Shown here: piece by piece, positions 54,569-63,926 of the stretch
How the letters are laid out: each line of letters starts with the position of its first letter
Position numbering within the stretch: position 1 is the first letter of the stretch
From: Zoogloea oleivorans
GTDB taxonomy: Bacteria; Pseudomonadota; Gammaproteobacteria; Burkholderiales; Rhodocyclaceae
DNA: 64,000 bases
Direction: 5' to 3'
NCBI GenBank assembly: GCA_030157785.1
Contig: JAOAUC010000016.1
Coordinates: forward strand, 19,567 to 83,566
The notes under the pieces: generated by a model
Told to the model about the DNA's origin: nothing
The model's input: the letters and a program-made list of their open reading frames with translations, nothing else
Databases searched by the model: none
Position numbers and translations under genes: made by a program

Positions 54569-55867
54569 TCACGCCACCCGTTGTGACACCAGCACCTTGT
54601 CCACCCGGTTGCGATCCATGTCCATCACCTCGAAGCGCCAGCCCGAGACTTCAAAATGGTCGGCCGTCGCCGGAATCCGCCCGAGGGTGTGCATGATGAA
54701 GCCGCCAAGGGTGTTGAAGGAGTGCTCCTCCTCGCCCGGCAGGTCGTCGTCGATGTCGAGCACCGACTTGAGGCGCTCGACGCCCACGTCGCCATCGACC
54801 AGCCAGGATCCATCCTCCCGCTGCACCATGTCGCGATCTTCGGGGGCAGCCGGTTCGGAAAGCTCGCCGACAATCGCCGACATCACGTCGGTCAAGGTCA
54901 CCAGGCCCTGCACTTCCCCGTACTCATCGACGGCCAGCGCAAACTGCAGGCGCGCGCGGCGGAAGTTCGCCAGCAGCTGGGTGGTGCTCACCGACTCGGG
55001 GATGAAGAGCGGCGGAGACAGCACCGCCTCCACGTCGGCCACCGTAACCCCGTGGCCGGGCAACACCTTTTTCAGCAAGTCGCCGGTCTGCAGGATGCCG
55101 AGAACGTGCTCCAGCCCGTCGCGGCACACCACCAGCCGCGAATACTCGGTGTCGATGATGCGCTGCCACAGGGCTTCCTCGTCCTCGTCCAGATCGAGCA
55201 CGACCATGTCGCGGCGCGGCGTCATGATCGCGGCAATGCGCTGCTCGTCGAGGCGTAGCACGTTGGACACGATCTCCTGCTCGCTCTCGTGGAAGACCCC
55301 GGCCTCGGCGCCCTGCTCCATAAGCACCTTGATCTCGTCGTCAGTCACCGGCGGCTCTTCGCGGCTGCGGGTGCCGAGCAAACGCAGCACCGTCGAACAG
55401 GAGCCCGACAGGATGACCACCAGCGGATGGGTGGCGCGGGCCAGGACCATCATCGGCCGGGCGATCAGCGCGGCAATGCCCTCCGGCGCCAACAGCGCGA
55501 GGCGCTTGGGCACCAGCTCGCCGATGACCACCGAAAAATAGGTCAGGCCGACGACGGTAATGGTCAGGGCAATCGTGCGGGCATGGGTATCCACCAGGGG
55601 AATGCCGGCCAGCCAGCTCGCCAGCGGATCGGCCACGGCAGCCTCACCGATCGCCCCGCTCAGAATCCCGATCGAGGTAATGCCAACCTGGATGGTGGAC
55701 AGGAAACTGGACGGATCCTGATGCAGCGACAGGGCCGCCTGGGCACCCAGGCTGCCATCGTCAGACAGGTTCTGAAGCCTGGACTTGCGCGAGGAAACAA
55801 CGGCCATCTCGGACATGGCGAACACGCCATTGAGAAGGATGAGCAGAACAACGAGGACAATATCCAT
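54569..55867 (-). CDS. CorC/HlyC-type CBS-domain membrane protein
   Basis: This protein has about 432 residues: an N-terminal DUF21/CNNM-like membrane domain (IVLVVLLILLNGVFAMSEMAVVSSRKSRL, then PSSFLSTIQVGITSIGILSGAIGE), two CBS domains (IMTPRRDMVVLDLDEDEEALWQRI; LHVLGILQTGDLL-type; VQGLVTLTDVMSAIVGEL) and a C-terminal CorC/HlyC domain (LGGFIMHTLGRIP). Relatives act in Mg/Co efflux. ATG 55867 is the usual family start (MDIVLVVLL); ATG 55903 is also possible. Confidence 0.88.
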   Translation of the reverse strand: MDIVLVVLLILLNGVFAMSEMAVVSSRKSRLQNLSDDGSLGAQAALSLHQDPSSFLSTIQVGITSIGILSGAIGEAAVADPLASWLAGIPLVDTHARTIALTITVVGLTYFSVVIGELVPKRLALLAPEGIAALIARPMMVLARATHPLVVILSGSCSTVLRLLGTRSREEPPVTDDEIKVLMEQGAEAGVFHESEQEIVSNVLRLDEQRIAAIMTPRRDMVVLDLDEDEEALWQRIIDTEYSRLVVCRDGLEHVLGILQTGDLLKKVLPGHGVTVADVEAVLSPPLFIPESVSTTQLLANFRRARLQFALAVDEYGEVQGLVTLTDVMSAIVGELSEPAAPEDRDMVQREDGSWLVDGDVGVERLKSVLDIDDDLPGEEEHSFNTLGGFIMHTLGRIPATADHFEVSGWRFEVMDMDRNRVDKVLVSQRVA

Positions 55868-56015
55868 CAGGACAGACAGCACAGAAGTGGTTACGGGCAC
55901 CATTGTAGTGGCAGCGTCAAGCACGCGCAGGTGCCATGTCGGCACGGCGGTACTGGCGACGTGCCTGCCAAATACGCTACCTTGAGCAAACCAAAGGAAT
56001 ACCGACAGGAGCAAC

Positions 56016-56780
56016 ATGACGCTGCGAGCCTCCCATCCCGTGCCCCATCCTGTACCCGACTCAGTCTTCGCGCATGCCCGCACCGCCTTCGCCGCCGCCG
56101 GGCAGACCCTGCAGAACGTGCGCCGGGATTTTCCCGAATGGCACCGGGGCCGACCGCGCTACGCCCTGTGGGCACTGGACGTGGATGTGACGTCGGTGCG
56201 CGCAGCGGTCGCTGGTGCGGCAAGCCATCTCGACGGCCTGCTCCTCGACAACTATCGCCGCCAGCCGCACATCACCCTCGCCCTGTGCGGCTTTCCGACC
56301 GGCTCGCCCGAGCACCCGGACGACTTCGGCCCCGCCGCCCTCGGCGCCCAGCTGGCTGCATTGCAGGCACAGGCGCCGGCCCCCTTCGCCGTGGAAATCG
56401 GCCAGCTGGCCAGTTTCAGCTCGGCGCCCTTCCTGGCCGCGCGGGACGTGGACGGCGGCATCCATGCCCTGCGTCGCGCCCTCACCGGCGAGCAGCCCGA
56501 ACCCGGCGGACCCTACACGCCCCACGTAACGGTCGGGCTGTATGGCGGCGCGTGGCCGACGGCCCGCGTTCAGGCGCAGCTCGATGGATTCGATGGCCAG
56601 GCAGCCATCCACTGCCCCATTGAGCGGCTCAGCCTGATGAGCTACGCCGCCCCCGAAATCGGCGGCCCGCTGGAAACCCTCGCCGATTTCTGTCTGATCA
56701 CGCAACAACTGGTCTGGCGCAAGGGCGGCCAAACCTCACCCCTGGCACGCCTCCATGAGCGCACCGCAGCCACACCGTAA
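56016..56780 (+). CDS. 2H phosphoesterase (2'-5' RNA ligase-like)
   Basis: This 254-residue protein has the two HxT/S motifs of the 2H superfamily, QPHITLAL and TPHVTVGL, about 95 residues apart, with RYALWALDVD forming an expected core strand. It probably acts on a cyclic phosphate of RNA or a nucleotide. Its end overlaps the DUF1345 gene by 26 bases. Confidence 0.82.
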   Translation: MTLRASHPVPHPVPDSVFAHARTAFAAAGQTLQNVRRDFPEWHRGRPRYALWALDVDVTSVRAAVAGAASHLDGLLLDNYRRQPHITLALCGFPTGSPEHPDDFGPAALGAQLAALQAQAPAPFAVEIGQLASFSSAPFLAARDVDGGIHALRRALTGEQPEPGGPYTPHVTVGLYGGAWPTARVQAQLDGFDGQAAIHCPIERLSLMSYAAPEIGGPLETLADFCLITQQLVWRKGGQTSPLARLHERTAATP

Positions 56781-57435
56781 CCTGCTGGTCCGTCAGCTCC
56801 ACGCCCGCCCCCGGCTGTTCCTTGCCATGGGGCTGGCGCTGCTGGTCTATCTGCTCCTGCCAGCCGGCCTCGCCGGCCGGGAAACCACCCGCCTGCTGAT
56901 CACCTGGAATGCCGGCACCGGGCTGTATCTGATACTGGCCCTGACCATGGTCGCCCGTGCCACACCCGCGCACATGCGCCAGCGGGCGCAGCTCGAGGAC
57001 GAGGGGCGCTTCGTTGTCCTTGCCTGCGTCGTCTGTGCCTCGGTGGCCTGCCTGGCGGCGATCTTCTTCGAGCTGGCCGGTGTCCGGAACATGGCCATGC
57101 CCGAGGAGGCCGCGCGAATCGGTTTGGTGGTGCTCACCATCGCCTCTTCGTGGGCCTTCATCCACCTGATGTTCGCCCTGCACTACGCCCACGACTTCTA
57201 CCGGAACCGGGTCCTGGGCGGTACCGGCGGGCTGCTCTTTCCGGGCGATGAAGAGCCGCGATACAGCGACTTTTTGTACTTCGCGGCGGTCATCGGCACC
57301 TCCGGCCAGACTGCCGACGTGGCCTTCGCATCCGGAGCGATGCGCCGGCTCGGCCTGCTCCACTGCGTGCTGGCCTATGCGTTCAACACCACCCTGCTGG
57401 CCCTCACCATCAACATTGCCTCCGGGCTGCTGTAA
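56755..57435 (+). CDS. DUF1345 membrane protein
   Basis: This 226-residue protein has five or so TM helices and the family block FIHLMFALHYAHDFY followed by YSDFLYFAAVIGTSGQTADV. The family has no established function. ATG 56755 lies inside the upstream 2H gene, implying coupled translation. Confidence 0.85.
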   Translation: MSAPQPHRNLLVRQLHARPRLFLAMGLALLVYLLLPAGLAGRETTRLLITWNAGTGLYLILALTMVARATPAHMRQRAQLEDEGRFVVLACVVCASVACLAAIFFELAGVRNMAMPEEAARIGLVVLTIASSWAFIHLMFALHYAHDFYRNRVLGGTGGLLFPGDEEPRYSDFLYFAAVIGTSGQTADVAFASGAMRRLGLLHCVLAYAFNTTLLALTINIASGLL

Positions 57436-57548
57436 AGACTTGAACAAGTCGGCCCGACAGGCGCTAATTATTCCGAGATTTCTGTCGATAACCCAGCCAT
57501 GCAAAGGTCCTTGACAAGGGACCTGAGCGCCCGTTCGATGGAGCCCCG

Positions 57549-60500
57549 ATGACACACCCTGCAGCACTTCCCCACGATGAAACACGCCGCTTGGCACGCC
57601 TGCGTGCCCTGGCGATTCTCGACACCGAGCACGAAGCGCTATTCGACTCGCTGGTGCGCGTGGCCGCTGACGTCTGCGGCGTGCCGATTTCGCTGGTCAG
57701 CCTCGTGGACACCGAGCGGCAATGGTTCAAGGCCCGTGTCGGCCTGCCGGGTGCGACGGAAACCCCGCGAGAGGTGGCATTCTGTTCGCACACAATCCTG
57801 GGCGACGACGTGATGGAGGTTCCGGATGCGACCGCCGACTGGCGCTTTGTCGACAACCCTCTTGTCACCGGCCAGCCTGAAATACGCTTTTACGCCGGAG
57901 CACCGCTATGCATGTCCGACGGCTCGCGTATCGGTACCCTTTGTGTCATCGACCGGGTTCCGAAAAAGCTGAACGAACAACAATTGGCCGTTCTTCGGCA
58001 CCTGGCCAGCGCCGTCGTGCAAGGCCTGGAGTTCCGCGAGCGTGCGCTTCACGCCGTCGAAACACTCGTACATAGCGAAGCGCGCCAGGCTCAGGTCTAT
58101 GCCTCGACGCCGGCGATGCTGCATTCGATCGACGCGACCGGTCGTCTCGTGGCCGTCAGTGACCACTGGCTCGACGAACTGGGCTACCGGCGCGAGGAAG
58201 TCCTGGGGCGCCTGTCATCCGACTTTCTCACCGCCGCGTCCCGGGAACGGGCCTCCTGCGTCCTGCCGGAATTCTTCCGTACCGGCCGCTGCGACAAGGT
58301 CGAATACCAGATGGTCCGGAAGGACGGCCAGGTGATCGACGTGGAGCTTTCCGCCATTCTTGAGCGCGACGCCGAAGGCCGTCCCTCGCGCTCAATGGCT
58401 GTGATGAAGACCATCACCGCACGCAAGAGGGCCGAACGCGCGATGGCAGAGCAAGCCAGCCTCACGCAGGCGGTGCTCGACAACGTGCTCGAAGGCATCA
58501 TCACGATCGATGCGAGCGGTCGCATTCGCACCTGCAATCCCGAGGCGGTCAACATCTTCGGGTATTCGGCGGAAGAGCTGATCGGCAAGAGCTTCAAGAG
58601 GCTGATGCCCGCCGACGACGCCGACCGGCATGACGACCATCCAAGCAAGCGTCGTGTGACCCGAGCCAGCAAGGTAATCGGCAAGGGGCGCGAGCTCAAC
58701 GGACGCCGCAAGGATGGCTCGCTGTTTCCCATGGAACTGGCGGTATCGCGTTGCGACCAGCTCGGCAAGCCGATGTTCATTGGCGTGATGCGCGACATCA
58801 GCCTGCGCAAGCAACACGAACATGACATGCGGGAGGCCCGCAACTTTCTTGAACGGACCGGCAGCATTGCCGGAATCGGCGGCTGGGAGCTGGATATCGA
58901 AAACCGCCTCATCCTCTGGTCGGAGCAGACCTGCGCCCTGCATGAAGCGCCTCCGGGCTACTCGCCGAGCCTCGTCGAGGCCATCGACTACTACGCCCCC
59001 GAAGCACGGCCCGTGGTGCGCAAGGCCGTCGAAAATGCCATCGCTTTCGGCACGCCTTTCGACGTCGAGCTGCCCATCGTTTCATGCAAGGGCCGTGCCT
59101 TCTGGGCTCGCGCGGTCGGCTCCGTGGAGTATGAAGACGGCAAGCCGGTTCGCCTTGTCGGCGCATTCCAGGACGTCACGGCACGCAAGGAGATGGAGCG
59201 CAAGCTTGCCGAAAGTCATCAACTTCTGCAGGTAACCCTGGACTCGATCGGCGATGCCGTCATCACGACCGACGTCCACGGCCGGATCCAGTGGCTCAAC
59301 CCGGTTGCCGAGCGAATGACCGGCTGGCCCAAGAGTGAAGCCAGGGGCCGGCTCCTGGCCCAGGTTTTCGTGATCGTGAACGAGGAGACGCGCAAGCCCA
59401 CGGAAGACCCGGTTGCACAGTGCATTGCCCACGGCAAGGTGGCGGGGCTCGCCAGGCACACGATTCTGATCTCCCGCGACGGCAATGAATACGGCATCGA
59501 GGATTCTGCAGCACCGATCCGTTCCCCCGATGGCGAGTTGCACGGTGCAGTGCTCGTCTTCCATGATGTGTCGGAGCAGCGCCGGCTGAGCAACGAGATG
59601 AGCCATCGCGCCACCCATGATGCGCTGACCGGCCTGACAAACCGCATGGAGTTCGAGAACCGCCTGGAACGCCTGCTCGAACGCGCCAGGATCGAGCACA
59701 GCACCAGCGCATTGATGTACATCGACCTCGACCAATTCAAGCTCGTCAATGATGCCTGCGGTCACTCGGTCGGCGACCAGCTCTTGCGGCAGATGAGCAC
59801 CTTGCTGCAGAGCAGCGTGCGCGGGCGCGACACGGTTGCCCGGCTGGGTGGTGACGAGTTCGGCATCCTGCTCGAACACTGCGACATCGAGCAGGCCCGG
59901 CGCGTCGCCGACAAGATCTGCGACCAGATGGAGGAATTCCGCTTTCTGCACGACGGGCGCCGCTTCCGCATCGGCACCAGCATCGGCCTGGTCCCCATGG
60001 ATGCGCGCTGGGCCAACATGGCGCTCGTCATGCAGGCCGCCGACACGTCCTGCTATGCCGCCAAAGAGGCCGGGCGCAACCGGGTACACACCTGGTTCGA
60101 CACAGACCGCGCCATCAAGACACGGCATGGTGAAATGCAGTGGGTGACACGCCTTGAGCAGGCGCTCGACGAAGACCGCTTCGAGCTCTTCGGACAGCGC
60201 ATCGTTCCCATCGGCGCCCTCTCAGACCACCTGCATTTCGAAGTGCTGTTGCGACTGCGCGAAACCGACGGCTCCGTCGTTCTGCCCGGTGTCTTTCTAC
60301 CCGCGGCGGAGCGCTTCCACCTCGCAACACGCATCGACCGCTGGGTGGTCCGCAAGACCTTCGAATGGCTGGAAAGCATCGGTGATGCAGTCGACGGCAT
60401 CGAGCTCATCTCGATCAATCTGTCGGGGCAATCCATCGGTGACCGGGCCTTCCACCAGGCCCTCATCGAGTGGATCGGGCAGGCAGGCTTCGACGTCGGC

Positions 60501-60902
60501 GTTCTGTGTTTCGAAATCACGGAGACAGCGGCGATCACGAACATGGGCGATGCCCAGCTCTTCATCGAAGAAGTACGCAGGCTCGGAGCGAAGATCGCGC
60601 TGGATGACTTTGGCGCAGGCGCCTCGTCCTTCGGCTACCTGAAGAACTTGCCCGTAGACTTCCTCAAGATCGACGGCCAGTTCATCACGGACCTGCTCAA
60701 TGATGCACTCGACAATGCCGCCGTGCGCTGCTTCCGCGACGTCGCCAGGGTTGTCGGCGTCAAGACGATCGCCGAGTTCGTCGAGCATGAAGAGGTGCTC
60801 GATGCGCTCCGGGAAATCGGTATCGACATGGCCCAGGGCTACCTGATCCACCGACCTGAACCGATCGGAAACCTGACCCGGCAGGTCAGCATGGCCGACT
60901 GA
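57549..60902 (+). CDS. GAF-PAS-GGDEF-EAL signalling protein
   Basis: This 1117-residue soluble protein has an N-terminal GAF domain (about 20-165; RLRALAILDTEHEALFDSLV), four PAS/PAC modules (about 180-680), GGDEF (RLGGDEFGILLE near residue 765) and EAL-type phosphodiesterase (about 860-1110). The EAL signature reads EVLLRLRE (near 897), keeping the Glu. Later metal and catalytic motifs are present: ISINLSGQS, FEITETAAI, ALDDFGAGASSFGYLKNLPVDFLKIDG. It may make and break c-di-GMP. The cyclase site looks intact but no RxxD I-site is obvious. ATG 57549. Confidence 0.92.
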   Translation: MTHPAALPHDETRRLARLRALAILDTEHEALFDSLVRVAADVCGVPISLVSLVDTERQWFKARVGLPGATETPREVAFCSHTILGDDVMEVPDATADWRFVDNPLVTGQPEIRFYAGAPLCMSDGSRIGTLCVIDRVPKKLNEQQLAVLRHLASAVVQGLEFRERALHAVETLVHSEARQAQVYASTPAMLHSIDATGRLVAVSDHWLDELGYRREEVLGRLSSDFLTAASRERASCVLPEFFRTGRCDKVEYQMVRKDGQVIDVELSAILERDAEGRPSRSMAVMKTITARKRAERAMAEQASLTQAVLDNVLEGIITIDASGRIRTCNPEAVNIFGYSAEELIGKSFKRLMPADDADRHDDHPSKRRVTRASKVIGKGRELNGRRKDGSLFPMELAVSRCDQLGKPMFIGVMRDISLRKQHEHDMREARNFLERTGSIAGIGGWELDIENRLILWSEQTCALHEAPPGYSPSLVEAIDYYAPEARPVVRKAVENAIAFGTPFDVELPIVSCKGRAFWARAVGSVEYEDGKPVRLVGAFQDVTARKEMERKLAESHQLLQVTLDSIGDAVITTDVHGRIQWLNPVAERMTGWPKSEARGRLLAQVFVIVNEETRKPTEDPVAQCIAHGKVAGLARHTILISRDGNEYGIEDSAAPIRSPDGELHGAVLVFHDVSEQRRLSNEMSHRATHDALTGLTNRMEFENRLERLLERARIEHSTSALMYIDLDQFKLVNDACGHSVGDQLLRQMSTLLQSSVRGRDTVARLGGDEFGILLEHCDIEQARRVADKICDQMEEFRFLHDGRRFRIGTSIGLVPMDARWANMALVMQAADTSCYAAKEAGRNRVHTWFDTDRAIKTRHGEMQWVTRLEQALDEDRFELFGQRIVPIGALSDHLHFEVLLRLRETDGSVVLPGVFLPAAERFHLATRIDRWVVRKTFEWLESIGDAVDGIELISINLSGQSIGDRAFHQALIEWIGQAGFDVGVLCFEITETAAITNMGDAQLFIEEVRRLGAKIALDDFGAGASSFGYLKNLPVDFLKIDGQFITDLLNDALDNAAVRCFRDVARVVGVKTIAEFVEHEEVLDALREIGIDMAQGYLIHRPEPIGNLTRQVSMAD

Positions 60903-61005
60903 CGCCTGGAGGACGTTTTCACCGCGCACTGTAAGAAACCGGGGGCTTTCACGACCAATAGGTACGCGCCGACAAAAGGCGCACCTCAACCACCGGAGCC
61001 CCCCC

Positions 61006-61389
61006 ATGAAAACCCTGCCCCTCCTGAGCATCTGCCTCGCCCTGCTGCTCGGCACCACCAGCGCCCAAGCCCTTGAAATCCGCCCCTACTCGCCCGACGC
61101 ACTAGCTGCGGCGCGTAAAGCCGACGGGCCGGTGGCCCTCCACTTCCATGCCAGCTGGTGCCCGACCTGCCGCGCGCAAGAGAAGGTTTTCAATGACCTC
61201 AAGCCGGACGCCAGCCTGGCCCTGCCGCTACTCGTCGTCGATTACGACAAGGAACGCGCGCTCAAGCAGCAGCTCAAGGTGCACACCCAATCGACGGTAA
61301 TCGTCTACCGCGGCGACAAGGAGACCGCCCGCGTCGCCGGCGAAACCGACCCGGCCAAGCTCAAAGCTGCCCTGCAGTCGGCTCTCTGA
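61006..61389 (+). CDS. Periplasmic thioredoxin-like protein
   Basis: This 127-residue protein has a signal peptide (TSAQALEI) and a thioredoxin fold with redox site SWCPTCRAQEK, then STVIVYRGDKE with a Thr/Val in place of the usual cis-Pro context. The CcdA-like gene starts 11 bp downstream and would supply electrons across the membrane, so the two likely form a reductase pair for periplasmic disulfides. Target proteins are unknown. Confidence 0.88.
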   Translation: MKTLPLLSICLALLLGTTSAQALEIRPYSPDALAAARKADGPVALHFHASWCPTCRAQEKVFNDLKPDASLALPLLVVDYDKERALKQQLKVHTQSTVIVYRGDKETARVAGETDPAKLKAALQSAL

Positions 61390-61400
61390 GGCAGGCCGTC

Positions 61401-62135
61401 ATGAACGAAACGCTTTCGTTGTCACACCTCGGGCTGAGCCTGCTTGCCGGCAGCCTGACGACCTTGTCTCCGTGCGTCTTTCCGGTCCTGCCACTGGTCG
61501 TTGGCGGCGCTGTCCAGGCCAACCGGCTGGCGCCGGTAGCAATGGGCGTCGGCATGGCGAGCTCGTTTGCGCTGATCGGCCTGTTGCTCGGCGCACTCGG
61601 CCCGGCCCTGGGCATCGATGGCGAAAGCGTGCGGACTTTCGGCGGAGTGATGCTGGTGGCCTTTGCCGCCGTCATGCTGATCCCCGCCCTGAGCCGGCGC
61701 TTTACCGAGCTGATGCTGCCGATCGCGTCCTCGGCAAACGCTGCCTCGAGCCGGCTCGACGGCGGCTCCCTGACCGGCGCCTTCCTGCTTGGCGGATTGC
61801 TCGGCCTGATCTGGAGCCCCTGCTCCGGCCCGCTACTCGCCTCGGCCCTGACGCTGGTAGCCAGCGATGGCGGGGCCGGCAAGGGTGCGCTGATCCTCGG
61901 CCTGTTCGGCACCGGCGCCGCGCTGCCGCTGGTCGCCGTAGCCTACGCCTCGCGTAGCGGCTTCGCCCGGGCAAAGGGCTGGGTGCTGACGCGGGTCGAC
62001 ATGGTCAAGAAAGGCCTCGGCGTGCTGATCGGCCTCACCGGTCTGGCAATCCTGACCGGTGGCGACAAGTGGCTGGAGACCCAGGTGGTGAATGTGCTCC
62101 CCGACGCCTGGGTCAATCTGACGACGCTGTTCTGA
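61401..62135 (+). CDS. CcdA/DsbD-type transmembrane electron carrier
   Basis: This 244-residue integral protein has six TM helices. The paired Cys of the family are present: Cys in LTTLSPCVFPVLPLVVGG (TM1) and Cys in GLIWSPCSGPLLASAL (TM4). It moves electrons from cytoplasmic thioredoxin to a periplasmic partner, here probably the thioredoxin-like protein encoded upstream. The cytochrome-rich window would benefit from such apocytochrome reduction, but that link is inference. Confidence 0.87.
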   Translation: MNETLSLSHLGLSLLAGSLTTLSPCVFPVLPLVVGGAVQANRLAPVAMGVGMASSFALIGLLLGALGPALGIDGESVRTFGGVMLVAFAAVMLIPALSRRFTELMLPIASSANAASSRLDGGSLTGAFLLGGLLGLIWSPCSGPLLASALTLVASDGGAGKGALILGLFGTGAALPLVAVAYASRSGFARAKGWVLTRVDMVKKGLGVLIGLTGLAILTGGDKWLETQVVNVLPDAWVNLTTLF

Positions 62136-62143
62136 GCGCCAGT

Positions 62144-62920
62144 TCAGTAACGCGAAAAGCCACCGTCAATCACCAGGGACTGCCCGGTGACGTTGTCCGC
62201 AGCGCACAGATAGGCAACCGCCTCGCCGATATCCTCCGGCTGCTGAGGGCGACCCAAGGGCATCTGCGTCTTGGCCAGGGCTTCCATCACCTCCTCGGGG
62301 GGAACGCCCAGCATTGGCGCATAGGCCGGGCCCAGTTGCTGGCTCCACATGGGCGAATCGATGAAACCGGGGCAGACCGTATTGACGGTAATGTTGTATG
62401 GGGCCAACTCCTGGCACCACACTTGGGTAAGACCGATGACCCCGTGCTTCGAGGCGGCATAGGCCGACTGCAGGGGTGCCGGACGCTTGGCCGCAACCGA
62501 GGCGAAATTAACGATACGACCGCGCGCCTGCTTCATCATCACGGGCGCCACTGCCTGGGTACACAGGAAGCTGCCCTTTAGATTCACATCGATGACGCGA
62601 TCCCATTTCTCTTCAGAAAGTTCGGTCAAGGCGCCCAGTTCAATGATGCCCGCATTGTTCACCAGCGCATCAATCTGGCCGAAATGCGCCATTACCACGT
62701 CCACCATGCGCAGCAGGGAAACCCGGTCGGTCACGCTGACATCTACCGCCAATGCGTTCCCCTGCCCGGCACCCAGCTCTTCCGCCAGACGTGCGCAGGC
62801 GGCCAGGTCCAGGTCGGCCACCACGATCTTCATGCCCCGCTGGTGCAATACCTTGCAGATACCCCGTCCTATCATGCCGGCGGCGCCCGTCACGATGACA
62901 ACTCGATTTGTCAGTTCCAT
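62144..62920 (-). CDS. Short-chain dehydrogenase/reductase
   Basis: This 258-residue NAD(P) oxidoreductase has the cofactor motif VTGAAGMIGRGI, NNAGII, catalytic Ser in VNFASVAAK and YAASK (YxxxK). VADLDL after beta-2, with an acidic residue, favours NAD. ATG 62920 has GGAGGAAA. It follows the second SDR gene by 17 bp on the same strand, so they form a pair. The substrate is unknown. Confidence 0.9.
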   Translation of the reverse strand: MELTNRVVIVTGAAGMIGRGICKVLHQRGMKIVVADLDLAACARLAEELGAGQGNALAVDVSVTDRVSLLRMVDVVMAHFGQIDALVNNAGIIELGALTELSEEKWDRVIDVNLKGSFLCTQAVAPVMMKQARGRIVNFASVAAKRPAPLQSAYAASKHGVIGLTQVWCQELAPYNITVNTVCPGFIDSPMWSQQLGPAYAPMLGVPPEEVMEALAKTQMPLGRPQQPEDIGEAVAYLCAADNVTGQSLVIDGGFSRY

Positions 62921-62937
62921 GGTTTCCTCCAGCGTGC

Positions 62938-63708
62938 TCAGGGGGTCGTGATTCCGCCATCCACCGGATAGGCGCAACCGGTAAGCATGCGGCCGTCCTC
63001 CGAGCCGAGGAAGGCCACCATCGCGGCCACATCTTCCGGCGCGGCGCAGTGGCCGAGGGCGTGCATCGCGTCGAGAGCCTGCCACTGGGCCTCATCCTTC
63101 AACTCCGCCGTCGTCAGAGGCGTTCTGACAAACGTGGGGCAGACGGCCGTAACGCGGATGCCGCTCTTGCCGTATTCCAGCGCCGCGGCCTTGGTCAGCC
63201 CCAGTACGCCATGCTTGGCTGCCACATAAGGGGCAATGCCTGCGACGCCGACAAGGGCGGTAATCGAAGCGATATTGACGATGGCACCGCCCTCCCCGGT
63301 CATGTGAGGCAGCTCCGCCTTCATGCTGTGGAAGACCCCACTCAGATTGACGCCGATCACCCGGTTCCAGTTGTCGAGGCTGTGCTCTGCCACGGGCATG
63401 AAGGGGCTGCCAATTCCGGCATTGTTTACGGCCAGATCGAGCCTGCCCAGGGTTTCGAGCACCTCGGCGAGCACCCTGTCCAGAGCATTGAAGTCCGTGA
63501 CATCGGCGACAAAGGGAAAGGCCTCGCCACCGGCTTGCCTGATCTCATTCGCGACCCGCTGCGCGGCTGCAGCCTGAAGATCCAGCACGGCAACCCGGGC
63601 CCCCTCCTCCGCCAGGCGGCGGCAGATGGCCTCGCCCAGACCCGAACCGCCGCCCGTCACCAGCGCAGCGCGGCCGGCATAGCGGCCAGGCACAGCTTTT
63701 ATCGTCAT
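62938..63708 (-). CDS. Short-chain dehydrogenase/reductase
   Basis: This 256-residue NAD(P) oxidoreductase has VTGGGSGLGEAI, NNAGIG, a Ser in VNIASITALVG and YVAAKHG (YxxxK). VAVLDLQAAA, with Asp, favours NAD. It is the first gene of a two-SDR unit. Its start follows GGAGGGTATA. The etfA gene upstream on the same strand ends in its own terminator, so the SDR genes probably use a separate promoter in 63709-63818. Confidence 0.9.
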   Translation of the reverse strand: MTIKAVPGRYAGRAALVTGGGSGLGEAICRRLAEEGARVAVLDLQAAAAQRVANEIRQAGGEAFPFVADVTDFNALDRVLAEVLETLGRLDLAVNNAGIGSPFMPVAEHSLDNWNRVIGVNLSGVFHSMKAELPHMTGEGGAIVNIASITALVGVAGIAPYVAAKHGVLGLTKAAALEYGKSGIRVTAVCPTFVRTPLTTAELKDEAQWQALDAMHALGHCAAPEDVAAMVAFLGSEDGRMLTGCAYPVDGGITTP

Positions 63709-63818
63709 ATACCCTCCTGCGTGTCGTATTCCCGATGAGGATTATCGAACCGCATCAATGCCCCACCAATCCCGGAAAACCGTGAAGCCGGCGTTCCGGC
63801 ACATATCTCGGCGCTGGC

Positions 63819-63851
63819 AAAAAAATGGCTCGACGATCACTCATCGAGCCA
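63819..63851 (-). terminator. Intrinsic terminator of etfA
   Basis: Stem TGGCTCGA (63826-63833) with TCGAGCCA (63844-63851) is followed on the minus strand by a run of seven T (A-run at 63819-63825). Confidence 0.88.
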
Positions 63852-63926
63852 AATCAACCGCGGGAACCTGTGAAAACAGGACGCCCCCGGGTGAGGAGCA
63901 CGTACTACCGGCCCGGAGCCGGTGTG

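Noticed and set aside
60240..60260. Loss of phosphodiesterase activity from EVL replacing EAL
   Set aside because: The metal-binding Glu is kept and downstream catalytic motifs (DDFGAG, ExT) are intact; EVL variants can be active.
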